Shown here: piece by piece, positions 52,191-61,795 of the stretch
Numbering within the stretch: the first letter of the stretch is position 1
How the letters are laid out: every line of letters starts with the position of its first letter
Source: Limnephilus marmoratus
Taxonomy: Eukaryota > Arthropoda > Insecta > Trichoptera > Limnephilidae
Assembly (NCBI GenBank): GCA_917880885.1
Contig: OU862917.1
Span: forward strand, 50,204,727-50,268,726
Reading direction: 5' to 3'
DNA length: 64,000 nt
The notes under the pieces: generated by a model
Databases searched by the model: none
The model's input: the letters and a program-made list of their open reading frames with translations, nothing else
Told to the model about the DNA's origin: nothing
Position numbers and translations under genes: made by a program

Positions 52191-55120
52191 CAAGTGCGGT
52201 GAGCTACTAGCAAATTTCTTGATACACTAGTGATTAAACGACATATCAACACAAATGAGTTGCTTCTATGCAGTTTTGTTTTCTTTGTGAACACTGTGGC
52301 TAATTCTCCGTGTAGTGTTTAGAAATATGTACGTTTTACTATGTATTTCAACAAATGTCATTAGAATAGGTATTTACACGTAGTTTTAAGGTATCTCAAT
52401 TATGTCAGTAATTTAGTAGGTACTATAGAAGAGTGTCAACTGTTGCCGTTCGTGTCTAATACCCGAATGGTTATGGAAATAACCGAAGACATCCGATTGA
52501 CAGCTGGACACCTTCAGTGCCGAGTTCCCTTACTTCAGATTACTACTTACTTCCCTCACTTCCTTACCCACAATGATTCCATCAGAACGAACGTTGTGTC
52601 CAGTTAAATATTAATTGTAGACCAGACGATAAATAAACACTCGTTAACTGACGAACCGATAATAGTTGAAACTCCCGATCACCTGAGAAGTATTGTTCAT
52701 TAGATTAAACAAAATAGATCACATTATACCTTTCAAAATCGGCTAGATTGAAAATTGTATAAAAGTTTGACTGGGTCCTTTTAAAGGTAGATTGGATCTC
52801 GTAATATTGTGGGGAATTAATATTATAAAAAGTGTTAGCGTCTCCTCCAAACCGTGGGTTTAAATACCCCCAACTGTTCTGCAACAAAGACTTGAGATGA
52901 AAATAATAACTTTAATAACACTACCCACGACATTGCTGGTAAAACCAGGGTATTATTTTTATTCGTGGCAGTATAATCTCCCCGGACCACCAGCGCTAAT
53001 TCATTCTACAATAAAAGCGTGCTGTTCGTAATACGTAACTACAAAACACAGTAATTTGATGTGGAATGCGAAACAATACAACACGGAGAGAGAGGATTCA
53101 GCTTCCTAGTTTCGTTACAGTAAAGGCATACCGCTGATAGCTGCTCTAAGACAGATAGGTTACAACGGAGCTCTTAGCAGCAGGACCGTGGGGGGTATTT
53201 TGCCCGAATACCCAGCAGTCGGAATGCCGAAATTATAATTATTATAAAATTATAATTTTTTGTGCATTATTTACCAGTTTCAAACCTAAAATACTTCAAA
53301 AACACCTTTAATAATAAGGTGTTATGAGTATCAACCGAATTTATTTAGTGTCGATTTTTTGTACTTATTCGCTGGAATATAACGAACAATTTTTTTTTTT
53401 TTAGTCTTTGGTATAGGTAAAACACTTTAAGTTGGAAGCAATAAAAATGCTTAGTATTGATGTATTGGTGTATCTGTGTGAATGTCTAGCGACGCCCACA
53501 AATCCGATAAGGCTCTATGTTTTGCTTACGCCCACTTATTGTAACTAGTTAGAAGAGAGGCAAGTTTAACGACACCCTTTTGAGGCTGTACTTACAGGAT
53601 GTCCTATTCATTCGGTTCGTAATTTGATTTAAACATACGTGCACCTACATTTCGCAAGTGACAAATAATGACAAATTTATAAATTTGATATAATAAATAG
53701 TGTTTGTAAAGTGTGCAAGTATAATTTTTATTACGATATCATGGAGTCCTGTTACGAAACGGAGCGTGGCTAATCACTGAATGGACCAAATCGTGAAATT
53801 TTATTCCGTATGTTTAATTATTTTACTTATTCATAATGAAAAAAAACGGTGGTCAACTTTTAAGCATATAAATGACTTGTATGATTTGACGTCTAAGGCA
53901 ACTGGAGTATCACAGACTAGTAACTATTCAACAGTTAATCTTTTGTACCTTTGTGTTAGTTAGTATCTGTTATATTTTAGATAATATACGTATAGATAGT
54001 TGCTGATGATGACTGATACATAATTAAATAATTACTGTTGCTGATGATTGCTAATACATAATTTTTAAAAATAAATAACCCATAAGCAGCCAAATTTATA
54101 AGCCCAGGTTTTGGAAATCACACTTCATTTCAACAGGTTCTTAGTTTAGGTAAACCAAGTAATTCATGCGTATTGAGTTTTAAACGAAACTTTACAAATG
54201 TCAAATCCGTAAAAAAAAATGGCGGCAATGGAGATGTTTTATATGGGAAATTTTTAACTTTTAATGAAAATCGAATTTAAATGCATGTTTTCCCATCCAT
54301 CCCGACCGAAACCGATGTTTCTTTTGGTAATTAAGTTTAACAGTAGTTTACTTTTCAAAATCTATGCCTATTGAACGTGTCAGCGGCATGTGGCGGCTTG
54401 TCGATTATTTACTTTATAAAATATGAATGAATATAATAATAAATTAATCTTTTTAAATAACATAATATTTTTTTAACCTTGTTGTTATTTATGAATACCC
54501 ATTTGAATTCAATTCTGAAGATTATCGCATTTAGTTAATAAACTTATTTTTCTTCCTAAACCTTCAGTATTTTTATAAAAATGTTGTAAAACAACATTAG
54601 TTTTATGTTACCGATTTAAACACGCTTTGGATTCGAATTCTCAATTGTGAAATAATTATTAATTGCTTTTTTGTTAAAAGCCCAAAACGAAACACGCTGT
54701 ATGAAAGTTTTGCATCTGTGTGAGTACTGTGATGAAGTCAACTTAACTTGCGAGACCTATACCGACTTACAAATAATTGTACAAAGATTTTCTTAATTTT
54801 ATTGTTTCATTGGAAGTAAGGTTTGTTTCATGTAGTACCTATCTTCTCAACTGGAAATATATTTTACTTATTATTTACCTACCATCATTGACGTATGATA
54901 CTTGGTCGAAGCCTATCATTAAATATTTTCAACGTGCCTTTTTTAGTTATTATTTGTTACATATATATTTTTTTTCATTGTTACAATATTGTTTATTTAA
55001 CTATTGTAGTAGATACATATTTATTGTTTGATTTGAAATCTACATAATATGTCTTTCTCAACTTCTCGTTTTCTCTTCTCGTTCTGTTTTCGTCTGTTTT
55101 CTTTTTGTTACTGTTTTACA
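52191..55120. other. No recognisable gene
   Basis: Mostly AT-rich. 53162-53195 shares GGTTACAACGGAGCTCTTAGCAG with 42575-42600. The 84-codon frame at 54777-55031 is AT-rich and not credible. Confidence 0.45.
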
Positions 55121-55768
55121 AGTTTTTTTTTTTTTTTTTTTTTTTTATTCCAGTTAAAAGAAAATTACATTTTCACTCATTTAACTAGAAATAATTATAC
55201 ACATTAAGATAAAATAAATATTTCAATACAGCACTATTCTATTTCATTATTTTGTTTATCAAGAATAAATTTAAATAATTGTTTTTTAAATTTACCCAGC
55301 TTCTTTTCGTTTTTCATGTCATTTGGGAGGCAATTATATAAGTTGCCCCCCTCGTAGCCAATGGATTGTTTACCATAGTTAGTGTGGATGGTATTTAAAT
55401 GGATGTTATCGCATTGTCGTGTTAAGTGTTTATGTACTTGGGACGTTTTAATGAATTCTGTGTTTGTGTGTACAAGATTATTTTGTATTTTGTATATAAG
55501 GAGACATGTATTGTATTCATATAGTTTTCTTAATGTTAATAGTTTTGTTTCCGTATATAATTTTTTTGTGGATGTTCTGGGCTTGTAATTAAATAGTTTT
55601 TTGATGACCTTGTTTTGTATTACTTGTAATTCATTTATGTGTGTTTCACATGCGTTTCCCCAGATTTCAATCAAATAATTTAAGTGTGAGTGTACTAGAC
55701 TATAATATAAACCTACTTTTAATTTATTTGGCAACAGATATGATAGCCGGCTAAATACGCTAATTAAG
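55121..55768 (-). mobile_element. CR1-group LINE, 5'-truncated, poly(A) tail
   Basis: On the minus strand the open frame from about 55768 to 55234 reads ISVFSRLSYLLPNKLKVGLY, LVHSHLNYLIEIWGNACETH, LQVIQNKVIKKLFNYKPR and GGNLYNCLPNDMKNEKKLGK, the C-terminal third of a CR1/jockey-group reverse transcriptase. A run of about 25 A (minus strand) ends it at 55121-55146. This is the longest uninterrupted LINE frame in the window (about 178 codons). Confidence 0.85.
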
Positions 55769-55795
55769 GGGATGAAAAAAAAAAAAAAAAAAAAA
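55769..55795 (+). repeat. A run at the 5' end of the LINE
   Basis: About 22 A stand directly against the truncated 5' end of the minus-strand LINE. It could be the tail of an older retroposon or a product of insertion. Confidence 0.6.
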
Positions 55796-55917
55796 AGCTA
55801 GTTCACTAGAGCTGTCGTTTTCATGTTGTAGTTTTACCTAATACTATGTTTACTTTATGTAAAAACCGAAAGGCGTTAATATTATAAAAAATATGCAGTA
55901 TAAAGACAAGTTTTTTC

Positions 55918-56012
55918 TAAGTAGGTGGGCAGAGAGGACGGACCGCCAAACAATTCGCTCTTGGCACACACTCCTTGCCTCGATCACATTCATACGTGAT
56001 TAGTCTATTTCA
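55918..56012 (-). mobile_element. LINE fragment, GRRGRGRP family
   Basis: GGCAGAGAGGACGGACCGCCAAACAATTCGCTCTTGGCACACACTCC matches 37210-37255. Confidence 0.7.
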
Positions 56013-56149
56013 TCCTTTCGCAGGCTAAATCCTATAGATGTATGTGTTTGTCTCTTTTTAATGTCGCTATTTTTCGTTTCATCGAGTTTCAATTCACAAC
56101 GGTGCAAAAGAAGTTTTACTTAAAAAAAGCAAACCGCCGATAGGTCCAT
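56013..56149. other. Spacer
   Basis: Nothing recognised. Confidence 0.4.
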
Positions 56150-56560
56150 TTTATCAGTTTCCTCTATGAACCACTATTCGTCCACACGGAGTATCCATCT
56201 CTACGTTAGCGCCATTATTGTGAGTGGTTCTGTACATGCGCAAACAAATTCCTGAATAGAAACCGCCGCGCAGGTCGCCGGAACTGGTTTCCCGCGCTTT
56301 TTGACTCAGGTATGCGGGCGGTCGCCATCTTGAACCGGCTGGGCCGGCGGGCGTGGGGTGGCGGGGAGCGCCGCACAACACAACTGGAGTCACGCGAACT
56401 ATCCACTTTTTGTTTGTAATCACACCTTCATTATTTGGAAATAGTTGGCATGCAGCTAATGGCTGCCTGAACAGCGAGACTCGGGCTTACCTGGAACTTG
56501 CCCGCTTGTTTAGCTCATTCTTATTATCTCATCTGGACTTTTTCCCTGGTAATAAAATAG
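56150..56560. promoter_or_regulatory. CpG-rich island, possible promoter or first exon
   Basis: 56262-56400 is the most CpG-dense part of the window (CCGCCGCGCAGGTCGCCGG, GCCGGCGGGCGTGGGG). GGTCGCCATCTTGAAC at 56318-56333 contains a CCATCTTG site like those bound by YY1/Pho near transcription starts, and GCGCCATTATTG (56210) is similar. On the minus strand CCAG/GTAAGC at about 56488-56497 is a good splice donor, and on the plus strand TCAG/GTATGC at about 56304-56313 is another. No coding domain is recognised. Confidence 0.4.
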
Positions 56561-56883
56561 TAGTTTAGAAACGCAAGCAGTGGCAGATTGAAACTTCTCC
56601 AAACCGGTTAACAATTTTTTAGTACGACTTTTAATTTTTAATTGATGTGGGATCGTAATGGTATGAGAACCGAAATGGATAAAAAAACAACGTACGACTG
56701 TGTTACGTATTTGGAGATTCGAAAATTATGCTAGGCCGATGTGAGCGTAGTTGGACGCGTAGGATGGACGGTAAAGGAGACCTCTCTGGAAGACATGTCT
56801 TATTTAATTCAAATTAATTATATCGACTTATTCAAGCAAACTAAGCTTATGTTGTAGAACCATTTTAATTCAATATTAATAAA
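56561..56883. other. Spacer
   Basis: Nothing recognised. Confidence 0.4.
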
Positions 56884-57162
56884 CTTTTAACCACTTTTAT
56901 GGTTATTTCCTTTTGGGGTATTATGCCGTGTTGCGCTACCTCCTCCTTTAGCCAACGTTTCGGACAGCGTTACAGTGTCCATCATCAGGGCAGATGTACA
57001 CATCATACTGCACACATCTGCCCTGATGATGGACAATGTAACGCTGTCCGAAACGTTGGCTAAAGGAGGAGGTAGCGCAACACGGCATAATACCCCAAAA
57101 GGAAATAACCATAAAATTTTTGGCCGTGAAAATCTAAAATCATATCTTTTAACCACTTTTAT
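56884..57162. mobile_element. Penelope-like palindromic insertion with 17-bp target duplication
   Basis: Arms 56895-56997 and 57014-57116 are inverted copies 103 bases long with one mismatch. Each contains CTGATGA, a GGACA...TGTCC stem and GAAAC. CTTTTAACCACTTTTAT stands on both sides (56884-56900 and 57146-57162). The right side carries the same tail as 21756-21775 (TTTTGGCCGTGAAAATCTAAAA). It is inserted into an older related repeat (AACCACTTTTATTGTTT). Confidence 0.78.
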
Positions 57163-57205
57163 TGTTTAAAAAATCAACGAGATTCGTAAGCAATGTTCAC
57201 TTTAT
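57163..57205 (-). repeat. Older Penelope-like terminal fragment
   Basis: Minus-strand ATTGCTTACGAATCTCGTTG followed by AACAATAAAAGTGGTT is a decayed version of the family at 47940 and 57936. Confidence 0.5.
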
Positions 57206-57424
57206 CAGCGTTTAATTATGTAAAGTGTCTTTGTAGTTCTTTACACAAGATATTGTTTTATTAATACTGATCTAATATATTTATAGATAAAAAGACTTGA
57301 CTTGACTGTTCACAGTGACTGTTTACGGTTTGTTTTGTAAGTTACATATACAGTTTAAGAGGACACATGTCCTTACAACTGGGAAGCTAGTTTTTGTCTC
57401 AAGAGCTCTTGCAAAAATAATAAT
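57206..57424. other. Spacer
   Basis: Nothing recognised. Confidence 0.4.
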
Positions 57425-57550
57425 GATTCTGCCTACTCGTTTTTGGTTATCTTCGGCATAACTCGTAAACGACACCATGCGACCCGAAGATAACATAGAC
57501 AACTAAAACAATGTTAGAACTGATCATAGACTAATTATTATTATACATCA
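57425..57550 (+). repeat. Dispersed repeat G, copy 3
   Basis: AACTCGTAAACGACACCATGCGACC and ATAGACAACTAAAACAATGT match 29035-29100. Confidence 0.6.
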
Positions 57551-57910
57551 CTACTTAAAAAGAATTACAAGAAGGCTTAAAGATGTCAAAAAGAATTACA
57601 ACAAAAGGCTTAAAGATGGGCGATAGTGGGAAGGGGGCGTAATTTACATTATTTACAACAAAAAAACTAACAACGGGTCATTAAAAATAATTTTTTGGTT
57701 ATTGATAATACTTAACGGAATATAGAAAAAACTTGAAATCTTGGAAATTAGAAAGAGTGTAAAAATGAGTTAAAATATTATCAAAAACCAAAAATCTATT
57801 TAGATGACCCATTGTTAATTTTGTTCCCTTTGTAAATAACTCCCTATCTCCCCCCCCCCCCCCCCCCATCCCTCCAACTTCCGCCCATCCAGTGACATCT
57901 TTAAGTTCAT
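57551..57910. mobile_element. Foldback element with about 75-bp arms
   Basis: The left arm (57648-57720, GGGTCATTAAAAATAATTTTTTGG and TTATTGATAATACTTAAC) is mirrored at 57770-57846 (CCAAAAATCTATTTAGATGACCC). A short tandem duplication (AAGAATTACAAG...GGCTTAAAGATG twice, 57560-57618) lies at the left end, and a C run at 57850-57868 in the right. Confidence 0.65.
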
Positions 57911-57929
57911 TATTGTAATTTGTTTTAAG

Positions 57930-58090
57930 TAAACCCTGATGAAGCAAGCATTGCTTTCGAAATATGTTGGTTTTTAAATAATAAAAGTGGTTAACACTAC
58001 ATATTTATTAATTTTAAATTAAAATGGTGCCACAAAATAAGTTTGCAGAGTACGAAGAAATAATATTTTTTGTTTGAAAACGAATAATGG
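57930..58090 (+). mobile_element. Penelope-like terminal repeat running into a possible start codon
   Basis: CTGATGA (57936), hairpin AAGCAAGCATTGCTT, GAAAT, then TGTTGGTTTTTAAATAATAA, AAGTGG and ATGGTGCCACAAAATAAG at 58024. The ATG and following 20 bases are shared with 48071, so this may be the beginning of the element's coding region; the frame is broken soon after. Confidence 0.6.
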
Positions 58091-58399
58091 GCCACAAGTA
58101 ATCATTTAACGATTGACAAAGACCTTTTTTTTCTATCTGCTTCACAACATATTTTCATTGAGAGAGTTGATATTATCTTCGCCAATATATAAAAAAATAT
58201 AATATATGACGTAAAGTTTAAATATACCTATGCGTTAATGTTCACTTAAGAATTCGAAAGTGTATAAAGTGAAAAAGAAGAAGAAAAGCGGTAAACACAC
58301 AAATGCTAATCTTAGAGCATCCTTAAACACTTACAACTGTGTGCGAACAAACAATAAGACACCAATGAAGCAATTGTAAAGTACTTATTTTTTTATGCG
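58091..58399. other. Spacer
   Basis: Nothing recognised. Confidence 0.4.
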
Positions 58400-58860
58400 A
58401 GTCACAGATCGATTTGGAGGCGTCTACTAATATCTACAGGAATTCCAAAAACTGACAAAATCGATCTAATATCTATGGGAATCAAAGTGTTGACGAATAT
58501 CTACAGCTCAAACTGTTGATTAATATCTATGAGAACCAAAGTGTTGACGAATATTTACAGTACTGTCAGAGGTTGGATTTGCAATTATGTATAGCATATT
58601 GGAATAACGTAATATTGCGTATGCAGTTTAAAAAACTTAATTTATGTAAGTATGTATGTAAAAATCCCTAATATTGGACTATTGGACACATTTAGCTGAT
58701 TAGTCCAACCTACGCTCTGTAGATATTAGTTCAACTTACGCTCTGTAGATATTAATCAACACTCTGAAGTTCGTAGATATTAGTTCAACATATGAGCTGT
58801 AGATATTCGTCAAACATACGGGCTGTAGATATTAGTATCTGGAGTCATCGATTTCCACAA
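58400..58860. mobile_element. MITE-like element with repeated TAATATCTACAG motifs
   Basis: The left end has ATCGATTTGGAGGCGTCTACTAATATCTACAGG, the right end the reverse (CTGTAGATATTAGTATCTGGAGTCATCGAT). TAATATCT(A/C) repeats occur four or five times on the left (58428-58560), and GTAGATATTAGTTCAAC-type repeats five times on the right (58715-58835). No coding frame. Confidence 0.7.
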
Positions 58861-59299
58861 GGTTTCAAGCATGGAAGTATCGTTCTACCCTTACCATCAA
58901 TATAATAATAATAATATATATTGCCTCACGTGTGTTATTCTTCCATAACGAAAGGGGGCGTTTTCAAATTAGTCCAGAGAAAACAGTTCTACGACAGAGC
59001 ATCGTTAAATAATAAAAGATTATAATATTATCTACCTGGAAAAGGGGTTCGATAAAACCAGGAGCCAACTCGACTTGTTTTATTGGCTTCCAGGAACTGA
59101 TAAATTAATGGAAAGGTATGATTTTAAATGGTTCACACTGAAGCTCTTAGAAAATCAAACAAGAAGACCACCTGCTACAATGTAATAATAAACAAAACAC
59201 AGAGAGGTGAATTAAATCAAAACAATACGGGTCTGAAATAATTATCCCTCTCAAAAGGCCAAAAATTGTGGAGCCGTGATAATGCTTCCCTTTTTAAAA
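58861..59299. other. No recognisable feature
   Basis: Spacer. Confidence 0.4.
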
Positions 59300-59690
59300 A
59301 TAATTATTGAGGAGCGTACCAAAAGAATTGCAGGCCAATTGTACTGCTGCTCTGGGAACCAATCATTGGGTATCCAACACCTTTGCCAAAGGTCACCGCA
59401 AGTGGTTAGTTCGTAGTTGGACAGACTGGTTGTGGGAAACCTTTTAACCTCTCCAGCAGGACACTCTCGACCCATCTCCTTGCAATGTAGTGGAAGGGAT
59501 GAATTCAAACGGCCGTCACTCCTGGACACACTGATCTCCACACTCCTTCCTTCCCACCACTCATATCCCTTTCCTTTCCAGATCTTCCTTTCCTTACTTT
59601 ATTTTAAAAAAAAAATCCTCCTCAATGACGTAGACCCTGGGGGAAATTATTTTCGTCAGCGCTCCCGACGGAACTAATGCAAAAAAGGTC
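59300..59690 (+). repeat. Poly(A) SINE family C, copy 6
   Basis: CTGCTGCTCTGGGAACCAATCATTGGGTATCCAACACC through AGGACACTCTCGACCCATCTCC to GGAACTAATGCAAAAAAGG. Decayed but collinear with 39405-39716. Confidence 0.72.
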
Positions 59691-59769
59691 AGTTTTGCTG
59701 TTCTAGTTTGTGCTTGCAATCAATAAGCTTCGGATTGCTCAACACATTTTGAGATTGTTGTATAAAACA

Positions 59770-60041
59770 CTAGCAGACCCGGCCACACTTTACTGTGGCT
59801 AACGAAACACAACGCCATTACGCAACCTTTATACTCGTAAAATCCACACCACCAGCTGCCCGCTGCCTGAAATGAATATTTGAATTTCTCGGCTTTTCTC
59901 TTCTATAATAAGCGTGTATTATACATATAAACCTTCCTCTCGAATCACTCTATCTATTGGTGAAAACCGCATGAAAATCCGTTGCGTAGTTTAAAAGATC
60001 TATACGCACATACATTTTGAGCGACTTCATTTTATACTATG

Positions 60042-60047
<6 letters not shown>
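59770..60047 (-). mobile_element. Nonautonomous Helitron, 278 bp, clean ends
   Basis: On the minus strand it starts TCATTACATAGTATAAAATG at 60047 and ends GGCCGGGTCTGCTAG at 59770, with host A and T outside. The copy at 38212 aligns along its whole length. Confidence 0.88.
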
Positions 60048-60072
<25 letters not shown>

Positions 60073-60075
60073 CAG
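60048..60075 (+). repeat. (AATGAT)n microsatellite
   Basis: TAATGATAATGATAATGATAAT directly beside the Helitron 5' end. Confidence 0.8.
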
Positions 60076-60948
60076 TTTTTCCTGTGGAAAATTTAACCCG
60101 GACATTTAAATTATTTATGTCAATAACATTTTAGATAAAATAAAATAAAAAGAATTTTAAAAATTCAATCAACCAACTACCTAATATTAATTTCTATTCT
60201 TTATTTTCAATTTGATTTTACAATGTGTTTTCTCACAAGAATTTAGGAACCATCAGTTGCAGATATTACTCTATTGTCGAGTTCACTATAAAAAATATCT
60301 GGCAAATGCATAGACATCCAAATATCATATGTCCGTGGGCAAATGCAATTATAATTGGATCCACCATCGGCTACACCAGTCACCTACATCATGGGTATTT
60401 TTCAAAGCGAACGAAGTGATAATAACTTTTACAATAAAATAAGGAAAAAATATCGAAATAATATTGGAAAATTTACGTTTTGAAAATACACAGTTCAATA
60501 TTGAATTTTTCCTTTGATGGTTTTAAAAGCGAATTCAACCTTACGAAATTGCCTCACGGAAGAGTGGGCTATGAATATGAACACAATGTTCAAGTACTGT
60601 TCAAGTTCTGTTCATGTTAGTGTTCAACAAACCGAACAAATCTTTCTGTCATAACTTTTCTCCCGGGTGTATTTATTCAATTCGGTTGTCGTCTAGGCGG
60701 AGCGCGAACTTACATACATTTCCCACAGGAGTCTTGCAGGCACTTATCATTGCAACATTCAGAAAGAAGTGTATTAGGTTGAGCTTATTCTTCAGTGGGT
60801 AAGTTTGCAGTTCATTATTCATCTTCAATTATATTTCAGTTATCGATTATAAATAAACCCCACCTAAAGAAGAAAACAGATCAAGATTCCGTGTTTTATC
60901 CCTTTGTTTTGACCATAGTGTTCATTTGTCTAATAATAGGTAAATATC
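60076..60948. other. No recognisable gene
   Basis: Short frames at 60225-60419 and 60614-60802 have no recognised motif. Confidence 0.4.
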
Positions 60949-61285
60949 AGTGGCGGTCCGTGAGTTTTTAGTGAGCTAGAGTGCTAAGATTGAAAAATAC
61001 GACATTACTGATGTTGTTGTAACTGAAAATGATTTTTTTTTAAATATCAACTTTTTGTATGAAGATCTTTCAGTATGTGGATGCGGCGCATCCCTTGACT
61101 GAAAGATCTTCTTACAAAAAGTTGAAATTTTGAAAAAAAAAATCATTTACAGCTACAACAACGTCAATAATGTCATATTTTTCAATCTTAGCGCCCTAGA
61201 TATTTCCCAGATATGACATATTTAGGTACTAGTGGCGTACCTAAATATGTCATATCTAGGAAAAATCTTAGTAATAAAGCAGAAA
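60949..61285. mobile_element. Foldback element with hAT-like CAGTGGCG end
   Basis: Left: CAGTGGCGGTCC, then GCTAAGATTGAAAAATACGACATTACTGA; right arm (61098-61200) is its reverse with about 10% mismatch, around the loop near 61080-61095. After it TATGACATATTTAGGTAC / GTACCTAAATATGTCATA (61212-61229 / 61237-61254) forms a second palindrome containing TAGTGGCG, the start of another copy of the same end. Confidence 0.7.
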
Positions 61286-61289
61286 TTAA

Positions 61290-61795
61290 AAAAAATTATT
61301 TGAATCAAAGTTCATAATGTTATTATTAAGTTCTACAAGTTTTTTTTTATTATTATGACAGCTGTTTCGGCTTACAAGGCCATTTTCAAAATGAAATACT
61401 AAAACTTAATAATAATATTAATTAATTTGATTTAAATAAAACTAAAAAAAGAATGGAGTTCTAGGAATTAAACACAAAAGCAAGTAGTTTTATTGTTGTG
61501 ACAGCTGTTTCGGCTTACAAGACCATTTTCAAACTTAAATACTAGCAGAAATCAAAAATAACTTATTTGAAATTAAATTTATTTTAAATTAAATTTTTAA
61601 TAAATGGAGTTCTGCGAAGAAAACACAAATCAAGTTTTTTTTTATTATTCTGACAGCTGTTTCAGCTTACAAGGCCATTTTCAAAACTGAAATACTTGCA
61701 GAATTTATTAATAACATTATTAAATTTGATTTAAATAAAAATAATGGAGTTCTACAAATTAAACTCAAAAACAATTACAATTAATAAAGCAGAAA
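61290..61795 (-). repeat. Tandem array, three units of about 145-150 bp
   Basis: GACAGCTGTTTC starts units at 61357, 61500 and 61652. Each unit reads CTTACAAGGCCATTTTCAAA, ATACTTGCAGAA (variants), an AT-rich spacer and AATGGAGTTCTANGAATTAAA. On the minus strand the core is GGCCTTGTAAGCCGAAACAG, a stem followed by GAAAC. Single fragments occur at 9010-9075, 9926-9990 and 26640-26690. I infer a Penelope-like terminal repeat. Confidence 0.72.

Noticed and set aside
57936..57963. A fully formed hammerhead at 57.94 kb
   Set aside because: CTGATGA and GAAAT are present, but the hairpin between them uses bases of the CTGATGA box and leaves unpaired TTC, and no helix III is visible; I keep it only as a relic.
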